Shown: piece by piece, positions 47,656 to 55,248 of the stretch | Layout of the letters: each line of letters starts with the position of its first letter | Numbering within the stretch: the first letter of the stretch is position 1 | Assembly: GCF_014648915.1 (NCBI RefSeq) | Contig: NZ_BMSA01000006.1 | Coordinates: 186,001-250,000, forward strand | DNA length: 64,000 nt | DNA from: Streptomyces phaeofaciens | GTDB lineage: Bacteria > Actinomycetota > Actinomycetes > Streptomycetales > Streptomycetaceae | Reading direction: 5' to 3' | Notes under the pieces: generated by a model | Database searches by the model: none | What the model was told of the DNA's origin: nothing | Seen by the model: the letters and a program-made list of their open reading frames with translations, nothing else | Translations under genes and position numbers: made by a program

Positions 47656-47699
47656 ATGCCGCGCCCCCCAGGTTCTAGCCTGGGGGGCGCGGCATTTTC
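47656..47699 (+). terminator. Rho-independent terminator after ftsH
   Basis: Arms of 17 bp (47656-47672 and 47679-47695) pair perfectly around a TTCTAG loop and are followed by TTTT. It ends the tilS-hpt-ftsH run 38 bp after the ftsH stop, so folE is likely transcribed from its own promoter. Confidence 0.92.
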
Positions 47700-47739
47700 T
47701 GTATGCCCTGTTTGGGACACCTGAGGAACGAGGCAGCAC

Positions 47740-48345
47740 ATGACCGACCCCGTGACGCTGGACGGCGAGGGTTCGATCGGCGAGTTCGACGAGAAGCGGG
47801 CCGAGAACGCCGTACGCGAACTGCTGATCGCGGTGGGCGAGGACCCGGACCGTGAGGGGCTGAAGGAGACTCCGGCGCGGGTGGCGCGGGCGTACCGGGA
47901 GATATTCGCGGGGCTGTGGCAGACGCCCGAGGACGTGCTGACGACGACGTTCGACCTGGGGCACGACGAAATGGTGCTGGTCAAGGACATCGAGGTGTTC
48001 TCGACCTGTGAGCACCATCTGGTGCCGTTCAGGGGCGTGGCGCACGTCGGCTACATCCCGTCGACCACCGGGAAGATCACCGGCCTGTCCAAGCTGGCCC
48101 GGCTGGTGGATGTCTTCGCGCGTCGCCCGCAGGTGCAGGAACGTCTCACCACTCAGGTCGCGGACTCCTTGATGGAGATCCTGGAGCCGCGCGGTGTGAT
48201 CGTGGTCGTCGAGTGCGAGCACATGTGCATGTCGATGCGGGGCATCCGCAAGCCCGGTGCCAAGACCATCACCTCGGCGGTGCGCGGGCAGCTGCGCGAC
48301 ATGGCGACGCGCAACGAGGCGATGAGCCTGATCATGGCTCACTGA
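47740..48345 (+). CDS. folE: GTP cyclohydrolase I
   Basis: This 201-aa enzyme makes dihydroneopterin triphosphate from GTP, the first step of folate synthesis. Conserved features are REGLKETPARVARAYREIFAGL, the zinc Cys and catalytic His in FSTCEHHLVPF, GYIPSTTGKITGLSKLARLV, and VVVECEHMCMSMRGIRKPG with the second zinc Cys. ATG 47740 has GAGG-type sequence about 10 nt upstream. It is convergent with the leftward fol cluster, the two stop codons being one base apart. Confidence 0.97.
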   Translation: MTDPVTLDGEGSIGEFDEKRAENAVRELLIAVGEDPDREGLKETPARVARAYREIFAGLWQTPEDVLTTTFDLGHDEMVLVKDIEVFSTCEHHLVPFRGVAHVGYIPSTTGKITGLSKLARLVDVFARRPQVQERLTTQVADSLMEILEPRGVIVVVECEHMCMSMRGIRKPGAKTITSAVRGQLRDMATRNEAMSLIMAH

Positions 48346-48346
48346 G

Positions 48347-48832
48347 TCACGCCGCCGACGCCGCTCCGTTGTTGTGGTCGTCGTCCTCCGGGAGTTTGCA
48401 GACGCGCTCCAGGAACAGGGCCGCCGCTATGACGCCGATGCCCGCGACGACGGAGAAGCCGGCGTAGATGGCCTGGTCGCGGCGGGCCGGGATGTCGAGT
48501 GACTCCAGGAGGAAGACGCCCGTGCCGCCGTACATGCCGGAGACGAGGGCGGCGACCAGGGCGCTGGCCTGGCCGAAGACGACCGCGCGGGCGGCCATCA
48601 GGGGGTCGACGCCCTTGGCGCCGGGACGGCGCTCGCGCTGCGCCTTGAGGCGGGCGCGCAGCGAGAGCGCGGTGGCCAGCAGGACCACCGCGATCAGGGC
48701 GAGGACGATGGGCGCGGCCAGCGGGACGCTGGGCAGGGTCCCGATCGAGTTCCAGAGGCGGGCGCCCGCCCAGGACAGGATGCCGGCCACGAGGAAGACC
48801 CCTACCAGCACCCTGATGCGCAGCTCTCTCAC
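48347..48832 (-). CDS. DUF3180 membrane protein
   Basis: This 161-aa protein has four hydrophobic segments (VGVFLVAGILSWAGARLW, APIVLALIAVVLLATALSL, FGQASALVAALVSGMYGGTGVFLL, and YAGFSVVAGIGVIAAALFLERVC), separated by a basic loop (RARLKAQRERRPGAKGVDPL) that fits DUF3180. It lies 55 bp after folK in the same direction and is found at the end of fol clusters in many actinobacteria. A role in folate synthesis or transport is possible but not shown. Confidence 0.88.
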   Translation of the reverse strand: MRELRIRVLVGVFLVAGILSWAGARLWNSIGTLPSVPLAAPIVLALIAVVLLATALSLRARLKAQRERRPGAKGVDPLMAARAVVFGQASALVAALVSGMYGGTGVFLLESLDIPARRDQAIYAGFSVVAGIGVIAAALFLERVCKLPEDDDHNNGAASAA

Positions 48833-48887
48833 GGTGTCCCTTCAGCTCCCCCGGTACCCCGGACAGTGGTCGTCTTGACCTTAACGA

Positions 48888-49499
48888 CTACTCGGGCAGG
48901 TGAAGTTCCAGGTCCTTACGCGCGGTGACGCCCTCGCGGGTGACCTCGCCGAGGACGTCCGCGACCGGGCCGTGGCCGGGCAGCTGGGCCTCCGGCTCCA
49001 CGTCGTGCCAGGGGGCGAGGACGAAGGCGCGTTCGTGGGCGCGCGGGTGGGGCAGGGTGAGGTGCGGATCGTCGTCGACGACATCGGCGTACGCGACGAT
49101 GTCGACGTCGAGGGTGCGCGCGCCCCAGCGCTCGTCGCGGACGCGGTGGAAGGCCTCCTCGACCGCGTGCGCCCGCTCCAGGAGGGAGGACGGGGGCAGG
49201 GTCGTCTTCAGCAGGACCACCGCGTTGAAGTACGAGGGCTGGCTGCCGGGCTCGACGCCCCACGGCTCCGTCTCGTACACGGGGGAGACGGCCTTGATGC
49301 GGACACCCGGGGTGTCCTCCAGGGCGTCGATGGCGCCCTGGAGGGTTTCCAGGCGGTTCCCGAGGTTGGAGCCGAGGGAGATCACGGCACGCTGGGGGTT
49401 GTGCAGGGTGGTGTCGGCGGCGTCGACCTTCTCCACGACGGAGGCGGGCACCGGCTGTACGGTCGGGTCGCTGTGACCCTCGGTGAAGGACGCGGTCAT
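48888..49499 (-). CDS. folK: 6-hydroxymethyl-dihydropterin pyrophosphokinase
   Basis: This 203-aa enzyme transfers pyrophosphate from ATP to 6-hydroxymethyl-dihydropterin. The start of the fold is AVISLGSNLGNRLETLQGAIDAL, the substrate loop is VSPVYETEPWG, and the metal motif is WGARTLDVDIVAY (the two Asp), then LTLPHPRAHERAFVLAPW. About 38 extra N-terminal residues precede the family core. The ATG overlaps the folB stop (ATGA), so folB and folK are coupled. Confidence 0.96.
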   Translation of the reverse strand: MTASFTEGHSDPTVQPVPASVVEKVDAADTTLHNPQRAVISLGSNLGNRLETLQGAIDALEDTPGVRIKAVSPVYETEPWGVEPGSQPSYFNAVVLLKTTLPPSSLLERAHAVEEAFHRVRDERWGARTLDVDIVAYADVVDDDPHLTLPHPRAHERAFVLAPWHDVEPEAQLPGHGPVADVLGEVTREGVTARKDLELHLPE

Positions 49500-49855
49500 G
49501 CTCGGCTCCGGGTGATCGTGACGGTCACGTCGTCGAAGGGGACGGTGATCGGCGCGTCCGGCTTGTGGACACGAACCTCGACCTCGTCTACCCCTTCGTG
49601 CTTCAGACAGGCCTGGGCGATGCGCTCGGCGAGCGTCTCGATGAGGTTGACCGGCTCGCCCTCGACGACGGCGACGACCTCCTCCGCCACGATGCCGTAG
49701 TGCACGGTCTTCGCCAGGTCGTCGTCGGCGGCGGCCGGTCGGGTGTCCAGGCCCAGGACGAGGTCCACGATGAAGGTCTGGCCCTCCTCGCGTTCCTTGG
49801 GGAACACTCCGTGGTACCCGCGGGCCTTCAGGCCGCGCAGCGCGACACGATCCAC
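49496..49855 (-). CDS. folB: Dihydroneopterin aldolase
   Basis: This 119-aa enzyme converts dihydroneopterin to 6-hydroxymethyl-dihydropterin. It shows the family pattern VALRGLKARGYHGVFPKEREEGQTFIVDLVLGLD, DDLAKTVHYG, and the NLIETLAERIAQACL segment with the catalytic Glu, followed by VRVHKPDAPI with the Lys. GTG 49855 has AGGAG 8 nt upstream. It is coupled to folK by a 4-bp overlap and separated from the upstream NTF2-like gene by a 354-bp gap with hairpins. Confidence 0.96.
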   Translation of the reverse strand: MDRVALRGLKARGYHGVFPKEREEGQTFIVDLVLGLDTRPAAADDDLAKTVHYGIVAEEVVAVVEGEPVNLIETLAERIAQACLKHEGVDEVEVRVHKPDAPITVPFDDVTVTITRSRA

Positions 49856-50209
49856 GCGAATCACTCCTGCAATCGTCGGTTTCGGCCGGTCCGTACCGCG
49901 TGCGGGCGACACCCCGGCCTCGAACGAATCTACCTGCGAGCACTGACAGGGCCGGGCCCGACTGCCGTGACCCGGCCCGGAGCCGGGAGTTTTCACCGGG
50001 TGTTTCCCTTGGGGAACCCGGTGGCTCACGGGCTGGTAGCCGCCCCTACCCGTGGGTTCGTGATTCCAACCACTTCTTGGTTCAGGAGGGGGAACGGCGG
50101 CTTCGGGAGGGGCCGGCTGCCTTGCCGGGCCTCGGCCCGTCTGCCGGCCCGCTCCCGGCCCGCGGCCCAGCCGGTCGCCCGCTCCCGGCGCGGTGGGGGC
50201 GTCGCCCGG
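49856..50209. other. 354-bp gap inside the fol cluster with hairpins
   Basis: No gene is seen. Two dyads stand out: GGGCCGGG (49949-49956) with CCCGGCCC (49971-49978), and CACCGGGT (49994-50001) with ACCCGGTG (50016-50023); the interior of the second (GTTTCCC with GGGGAAC) also pairs. One could end the folP transcript and the region could hold a folB promoter, or it may be a leader structure. Which applies cannot be told here. Confidence 0.45.
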
Positions 50210-50725
50210 TCAGGGGGAGGCTTCGCCGTCCTCGTCGCTCTCGGACTCGTCGTCGTTGTCGGCGAGGACCGGGGAGGCGTGGTGCGACCACAGCTTCCAG
50301 CCGTCGCGGGTGCGGCGGAGCACGTTCGTGGCGACCACCAGCTGGCCCACCAGCGGCCCCAGCTCCTCGCCGGCCGCCGGGGCGGGGCCCCCGCTGAGGA
50401 TGTTCTCCGTGCAGGTCACCAGGGCGGTGTCACCGGTGACGGAGACATGGACGTCGGTCAGGAAGAACTGGATGTAGTCGGTGTTCGCCATGATCAGCGC
50501 GTACGACCGCAGCACGTCGCCGCGCCCGGTGAGCACCGGCCAGCCGGGGTGCACGCAGGAGATCACGCCGGTGTCGGCCGGGTCGTGGTACTCCTCGTCG
50601 ACGCCCAGGTCGGCGGGGGTGAGCCAGAGCGAGGACACCGTCTCGAAGTCGCCCCGTTCCAGCGCCTCGTAGAAGGCGGTGTTGGCGGCCTCGACCTGCT
50701 CGACGTCGGTGTGGGGGGCGCTCAC
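50210..50725 (-). CDS. NTF2-like (SnoaL/DUF4440-type) protein within the fol cluster
   Basis: This 171-aa protein has the NTF2-like cone fold pattern VEAANTAFYEALERGDFETVSSLW, a central HPGWPVLTGRGDVLRSYALIM and a C-terminal VATNVLRRTRDGWKLWSHHAS, then an acidic tail (DDESESDEDGE). The start GTG overlaps the folP stop (GTGA), so the gene is coupled to folP. Many actinobacterial fol clusters carry such a gene; its role is not known. It could bind a pterin or another small ring compound, but no catalytic residue can be assigned. Confidence 0.88.
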   Translation of the reverse strand: MSAPHTDVEQVEAANTAFYEALERGDFETVSSLWLTPADLGVDEEYHDPADTGVISCVHPGWPVLTGRGDVLRSYALIMANTDYIQFFLTDVHVSVTGDTALVTCTENILSGGPAPAAGEELGPLVGQLVVATNVLRRTRDGWKLWSHHASPVLADNDDESESDEDGEASP

Positions 50726-51687
50726 CGGGCTCCTTCTGCGCCGTGGGGCCCCTTTGCGCCGTGGGGCTCGTGGGCGGTGTGCGGGTCGTCCGTTTCATGG
50801 GGGTGCGCGCCGGGTGTGTGCGTGACGGCGCGCGCCTGTTCCACGGCGCGCGCGACCCGTACCGCGTCCGCCGTCGCGCGGACCTCGTGCACCCGCACCG
50901 CCCACGCCCCGCTGTGCGCGGCGAGCGCGGAGACGGCGGCCGTGGCGGCGTCGCGCTCGCGCGCGGGGGGCGGTGCGCCCTCCGGGCCGGCCAGGACGCG
51001 GCCGAGGAACCGCTTGCGGGAGGCGGCGACGAGCAGCGGGTGCCCCAGGGCGCGCAGCCGGTCGAGGTGGGCGAGCAGCGTGAGGTCGTGGTCGGCGTCC
51101 TTGGAGAAGCCGAGTCCGGGGTCGACGACGACCCGGTCGGGGGCGATGCCGCCCGCGAGAACGGCCTCCACACGCGTGTGCAGCTCGTCGACGACCTCGG
51201 CGACGACATCGGCGTAGACGCCCTTGACGTTGCCGCCCTCCAGGAAGCCGCGCCAGTGCATGACGACGAAGGGGGCGCCGGCGTCGGCCACGACGGGGAT
51301 CATCTCCGGGTCGGCGAGGCCGCCGCTGACGTCGTTGACCAGGGCGGCGCCGGCCGCGAGGGCCTGGGCGGCGACGGAGGCGCGCATGGTGTCGACGGAG
51401 ACGACGACGCCCTCGGCGGCGAGGCCGCGCACGACGGGGATGACACGGCGCAGTTCCTCGGCCTCGTCGACCCGGGTCGCGCCGGGGCGGGTGGACTCGC
51501 CGCCGACGTCGACGAGGTCGGCGCCCTCGTCGACGAGCTGGAGGCCGTGTTTCACGGCGGACGTCGTGTCGAACCAGCGGCCACCGTCGGAGAAGGAGTC
51601 GGGGGTCACGTTGACGACCCCCATGACCGCGCAGCGGTCCCAATCCGGAAGACCGGCGACCCGCCCGCGTCCGCTCTGCTTGCTCAT
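50722..51687 (-). CDS. folP: Dihydropteroate synthase
   Basis: This 321-aa enzyme condenses the pterin pyrophosphate with p-aminobenzoate and is the sulfonamide target. Motifs are MGVVNVTPDSFSDGGRWFD, the VDVGGESTRPGA pterin/PABA loop, SVDTMRASVA, LVNDVSGGLAD, VVDPGLGFSKDADH, and ASRKRFLGRVL. A C-terminal extension of about 45 residues is His/Pro-rich (HTPGAHPHETDDPHTAHEPHG). The ATG at 51687 is the first start before the fold. It heads the leftward fol transcript and is coupled to the NTF2-like gene. Confidence 0.96.
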   Translation of the reverse strand: MSKQSGRGRVAGLPDWDRCAVMGVVNVTPDSFSDGGRWFDTTSAVKHGLQLVDEGADLVDVGGESTRPGATRVDEAEELRRVIPVVRGLAAEGVVVSVDTMRASVAAQALAAGAALVNDVSGGLADPEMIPVVADAGAPFVVMHWRGFLEGGNVKGVYADVVAEVVDELHTRVEAVLAGGIAPDRVVVDPGLGFSKDADHDLTLLAHLDRLRALGHPLLVAASRKRFLGRVLAGPEGAPPPARERDAATAAVSALAAHSGAWAVRVHEVRATADAVRVARAVEQARAVTHTPGAHPHETDDPHTAHEPHGAKGPHGAEGAR

Positions 51688-51900
51688 ACGTTCAGCGTAG
51701 GCCCCGCGGCGGACGGGGACGTCGCCCGGCCCGGACGGAGGCCCCGGGGCTGGGGGCGGGGCTCCCGTCCGGGCGCTCTCGGGGCGCCGCCGCGGCGCAC
51801 GGGCCGCGGCCTTCCCGGCGCACGCGCGGCGGCCTCGGCGCCGTCGTCGTCCCTGTACCGGGGCCTTCGCGCCGCCGTCGGCCCCGCGCCGCCGTCGCTC

Positions 51901-53712
51901 TCATGCCGCCCGCACGTCTCTCTCCGCCGGCGCGTGCGCACACACGCGTGCCGGCTTCGTACGGCGCCGGAGGAAGCGGGGCAGGGGGAGGGCGAGGTTG
52001 ACGAAGCCCTCGGCCTGCATGGCGGCGAAGCCGATGCGGGGCAGGTCGCCGGAAGCCCGGTAGACGACGAAACGGGGCTCCCAGCGGGGCTGGAACTTGG
52101 CGTTGAACTTGTACAGCGACTCGATCTGGAACCAGCGGGACAGGAAGACCAGCAGGCCCCGCCAGGCGCGCAGCACCGGGCCCGCGCCGATCTTCTCGCC
52201 GCGTGCCAGCGCCGCCCGGAACATCGCGAAGTTCAGGGACACGCGCGCGATGCCGAACTTCGGAGCGGCCTGGAGCGCGGCGACGATCAGCAGCTCGTTC
52301 ATGCCGGGGTCCGCCGAGCGGTCGCGCCGCATCAGGTCCAGGGACACGCCGTCGGTGCCCCAGGGCACGAAGTGCAGGATCGCCTTCAGATCGCCGTACG
52401 GGCCGGGCAGTTCGTCGGCCTTGTGGGCGGTCGCGATGAGGCAGTCGCCGTCGGCGGGGTCGCCCACGCGGCCCAGCGCCATGGAGAAGCCGCGCTCGGT
52501 GTCGGTGCCGCGCCAGTCCTCGGCGGCCCGCCGGATCCGCTCCAGCTCGGCCTCGCCGAGGTCACGGACACGTCGTACGCGGGTTTCGTAACCGGCGCGC
52601 TCGATGCGCTTGACCATCTGTCGCACGTTGCGCATCGCGCGGCCGGCGAGGGAGAAATCCGCGACGTCCACCACCGCCTCGTCGCCCAGTTCGAGGGCGT
52701 CGAGGCCGGTCTCGCGGGTCCAGACCTCGCCGCCGGTCTCCGAGCAGCCCATGACGGCGGGCGTCCAGGAGTGCGCCCTGGCCTCGTCCATGAAGCGCTC
52801 GATGGCGCCGGGCCAGGCCTCGACGTCGCCGATCGGGTCGCCGCTGGCGAGCATCACGCCGGAGACGACGCGGTAGGTCACCGCGGCCTTGCCGCTGGGG
52901 GAGAAGACGACCCCCTTGTCCCGGCGCAGCGCGAAGTGGCCGAGGGAGTCGCGGCTGCCGTGCTTGACCAGCAGGGCGCGCAGCCGGGTCTCGTCCTCCT
53001 CGGTGAGGCGCGCGGCCGGGTGCTCGGGCCGGAACGCGAGGTAGATGGTGGTGACGGCGGTGATCCAGCCGAGGGCGCCGAGGGAGAAGGCGACGGTCCA
53101 GGAGGTGTTGCCCGCGTAGTCGACCGGGCCCTCGAAGCCGAAGAGGCCGTACAGGACGTGCGTCAGGCGATCGGCCAGGCTCGGGTCGCCGATCAGGCGG
53201 TTCGGGTGGACGCTGACGATGACCAGTCCGAGACCGAGGGAACCGGCGCCCATGAGGACGAAGTTGGCGAGCGCGCGCCAGCGGCTGCGCGGGTCGGGCA
53301 GGGCGGCGAACTGGTCGCGGTGGACCACCAGCGGCACCAGGAGCGCGATCGAGATGAGCGCGCCCACGATCGAGTGGCGGTACACGAACTGGGCGGCCGC
53401 GCCCGCCGGGAGCAGCACCACCGCGGCACGCCACGCGCGCCGTTTGCCGCGCTTGAGGCCGTGGGCGAGGAGCAGCAGCAGGACGCCGGCGCTGAGCGAG
53501 AGGGCCGCGACGAACGGGCCGAACGAGCCCGGCAGCACCTCGGCGAGGGTGTGCATACGGCTGTGCCGGAACCGCGGGAAGACGCCCGCGGCCACGTCCA
53601 GCAGGCCGACGAGGGCGCAGGCTCTGCCGACGAGGGCGGGCACGGCCTCGGGGCGCGGGCCGCGAGCTATCCGGCGCACCAGGACTGATCGGCGCGGAAC
53701 CCCGCCCGACAT
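51901..53712 (-). CDS. LysX/MprF-like membrane protein (DUF2156, phosphatidylglycerol lysyltransferase domain)
   Basis: This 603-aa protein has five to six N-terminal hydrophobic segments (about residues 25-240), and a C-terminal soluble GNAT-like DUF2156 domain with VVFSPSGKAAVTYRVVSGVMLASGDPIGD, MGCSETGGEVW, GFSMALGRVGDPADGDCLIATA and DLMRRDRSADPGMNELLIVAAL. That is the build of MprF/LysX lipid aminoacyltransferases, which add Lys or another amino acid to phosphatidylglycerol. No lysyl-tRNA synthetase module is fused to it. ATG 53712 has GGGAAG 8 nt upstream; ATG 53787 and ATG 53736 are in frame upstream. Confidence 0.88.
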   Translation of the reverse strand: MSGGVPRRSVLVRRIARGPRPEAVPALVGRACALVGLLDVAAGVFPRFRHSRMHTLAEVLPGSFGPFVAALSLSAGVLLLLLAHGLKRGKRRAWRAAVVLLPAGAAAQFVYRHSIVGALISIALLVPLVVHRDQFAALPDPRSRWRALANFVLMGAGSLGLGLVIVSVHPNRLIGDPSLADRLTHVLYGLFGFEGPVDYAGNTSWTVAFSLGALGWITAVTTIYLAFRPEHPAARLTEEDETRLRALLVKHGSRDSLGHFALRRDKGVVFSPSGKAAVTYRVVSGVMLASGDPIGDVEAWPGAIERFMDEARAHSWTPAVMGCSETGGEVWTRETGLDALELGDEAVVDVADFSLAGRAMRNVRQMVKRIERAGYETRVRRVRDLGEAELERIRRAAEDWRGTDTERGFSMALGRVGDPADGDCLIATAHKADELPGPYGDLKAILHFVPWGTDGVSLDLMRRDRSADPGMNELLIVAALQAAPKFGIARVSLNFAMFRAALARGEKIGAGPVLRAWRGLLVFLSRWFQIESLYKFNAKFQPRWEPRFVVYRASGDLPRIGFAAMQAEGFVNLALPLPRFLRRRTKPARVCAHAPAERDVRAA

Positions 53713-53947
53713 TTCGCCATCTTCCCTGACAGACATCGCATCCCGTAGTTCCGCGAGAGAGCTTGGATCCGGGCCCGATTCGGGCATCCGGCGACATTGC
53801 GCCCTCTAGGACGGTGTCTTGGGGAGAGAGGTTCACTCGGCTCCTCAAAGCCAGTGAAAAGGCCAAGGAAAGTCCGGGACAAGCCCTCGCGAAGGAGTCG
53901 GGGGGACGGGCCTGTGCCCGGACGGAGAGCAGGCAGGAAACCACCGC

Positions 53948-55072
53948 ATGGGTCTCACGAGCAACACAGTGCTGCTGCTGTCGGTCGCGTTCGCCGTGCT
54001 GCTGTTCGTCGGCACGGTGTGGCTGTGGCCACGGCTGGCGCGGCGCGGCTGGCGGGCCGTCGGCGGACGCGTCGGCCTGCTGCTGGCCACACAGTTGGCG
54101 CTCTTCGTGTCGGTGGGCCTCTCCGCGAACCAGGCCTTCGGTTTCTACGCCAGCTGGGCGGACCTCCTCGGCCGGGAGACCGACGTCGGCGTGGTCGTCG
54201 ACCACTCGGCCGGCGGCGCGACGGCGGGGCCCTTACAGGTCGTCGACACCCGGCACGTGGACGGCGGCGGCGGAGGCCCGCGGTACGGCGGGCAGATCCA
54301 GAAGGTCGCCCTCAACGGCCGTACGACGCACATCGCCACACCCGCGTACGTGTACCTGCCGCCGGAGTACTTCGACCCGGCGAACCGCACGCGTACGTTC
54401 CCGGCGGCCGTGGTCCTCACGGGCTACCCCGGTACGGCCGAGGCGCTCGTGGACAAGCTGCACTACCCGCGCACCGCGCGGCAGCTCGCCAAGGACGGGC
54501 GGATGCAGCCGATGATCCTGGTGATGATGCGGCCCACGGTGGCGCCGCCGCGCGACACGGAGTGCGTGGACGTCCCGGGCGGGCCGCAGACCGAGTCGTT
54601 CTTCGCCGAGGATCTGCCGGACGCGGTGACGGCCCACTACAGGGTCGGGAAGAAGCCCGGCAGCTGGGGCATCATCGGGGACTCCACCGGTGGCTACTGC
54701 GCGCTGAAGCTCGCGATGCACCACCCGGAGGTGTACGCGGCGGGCGCGGGTCTTTCGGCCTACTACAAGGCGCCGGTCGATCCGACCACCGGTGACCTCT
54801 TCCAGGGGAACGAGACCCTGCGCGACGAGGCCGATCTGCACTGGTATCTGAAGAACCGTTCCGCCCCCGACACCTCTCTGCTGGTCACGAGCAGCAAGGT
54901 TGGAGAATCCAACTACAAGGCCACGCTGAAGTTCATCGACGAGGTGAAGGCCAACGGCAGGACGAGGATCTCGTCGATCATCCTCGAAAGCGGCGGCCAC
55001 AACTTCAACACCTGGCGACGGGAGATCCCGCCGACACTGGAGTGGATCAGCGGGCGCCTGAGCGACCGGTGA
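53948..55072 (+). CDS. Membrane-anchored esterase (esterase D / antigen 85-like alpha/beta hydrolase)
   Basis: This is a 374-aa protein. Two hydrophobic segments (about 7-25 and 40-60) place it in the membrane, with the hydrolase domain outside. The nucleophile is Ser246 in GDSTGGYCALKLAMHHPEVYAAG, and SGGHNFNTW carries the catalytic His. The fold matches the putative esterase family PF00756, which includes mycolyltransferases and enterochelin esterases. In this genus it probably acts on extracellular or cell-wall esters; substrate unknown. ATG 53948 follows GGAAACCACC, a modest ribosome-binding site. It is divergent from the LysX-like gene across about 235 bp. Confidence 0.9.
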   Translation: MGLTSNTVLLLSVAFAVLLFVGTVWLWPRLARRGWRAVGGRVGLLLATQLALFVSVGLSANQAFGFYASWADLLGRETDVGVVVDHSAGGATAGPLQVVDTRHVDGGGGGPRYGGQIQKVALNGRTTHIATPAYVYLPPEYFDPANRTRTFPAAVVLTGYPGTAEALVDKLHYPRTARQLAKDGRMQPMILVMMRPTVAPPRDTECVDVPGGPQTESFFAEDLPDAVTAHYRVGKKPGSWGIIGDSTGGYCALKLAMHHPEVYAAGAGLSAYYKAPVDPTTGDLFQGNETLRDEADLHWYLKNRSAPDTSLLVTSSKVGESNYKATLKFIDEVKANGRTRISSIILESGGHNFNTWRREIPPTLEWISGRLSDR

Positions 55073-55248
55073 GGGGTCGGCGGGTGCCCGGTGACGTCGG
55101 TCTTCACCCGGCCCGACCGGAAATGATCTTGTTTCCTGTCGAATTCGACGACCGGTCTGTTTCCTGATGTGCAGTGAAGACTTCTGTATGGCTGTGTTTT
55201 TACGGGCCGGGGCGCCAACATTCGCCTACGCGCGGTAAGTTTCTGGCC
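55073..55248. other. AT-richer leader upstream of the acidic membrane protein gene
   Basis: The 176-bp gap is AT-rich for this genome and holds two TGTTTCCTG copies (near 55132 and 55159), possible regulator contacts. No clear -35/-10 pair. Confidence 0.3.

Noticed and set aside
45198..47990. A 930-codon frame antisense to ftsH
   Set aside because: ftsH has all AAA and zinc motifs in the opposite frame; this product has none.
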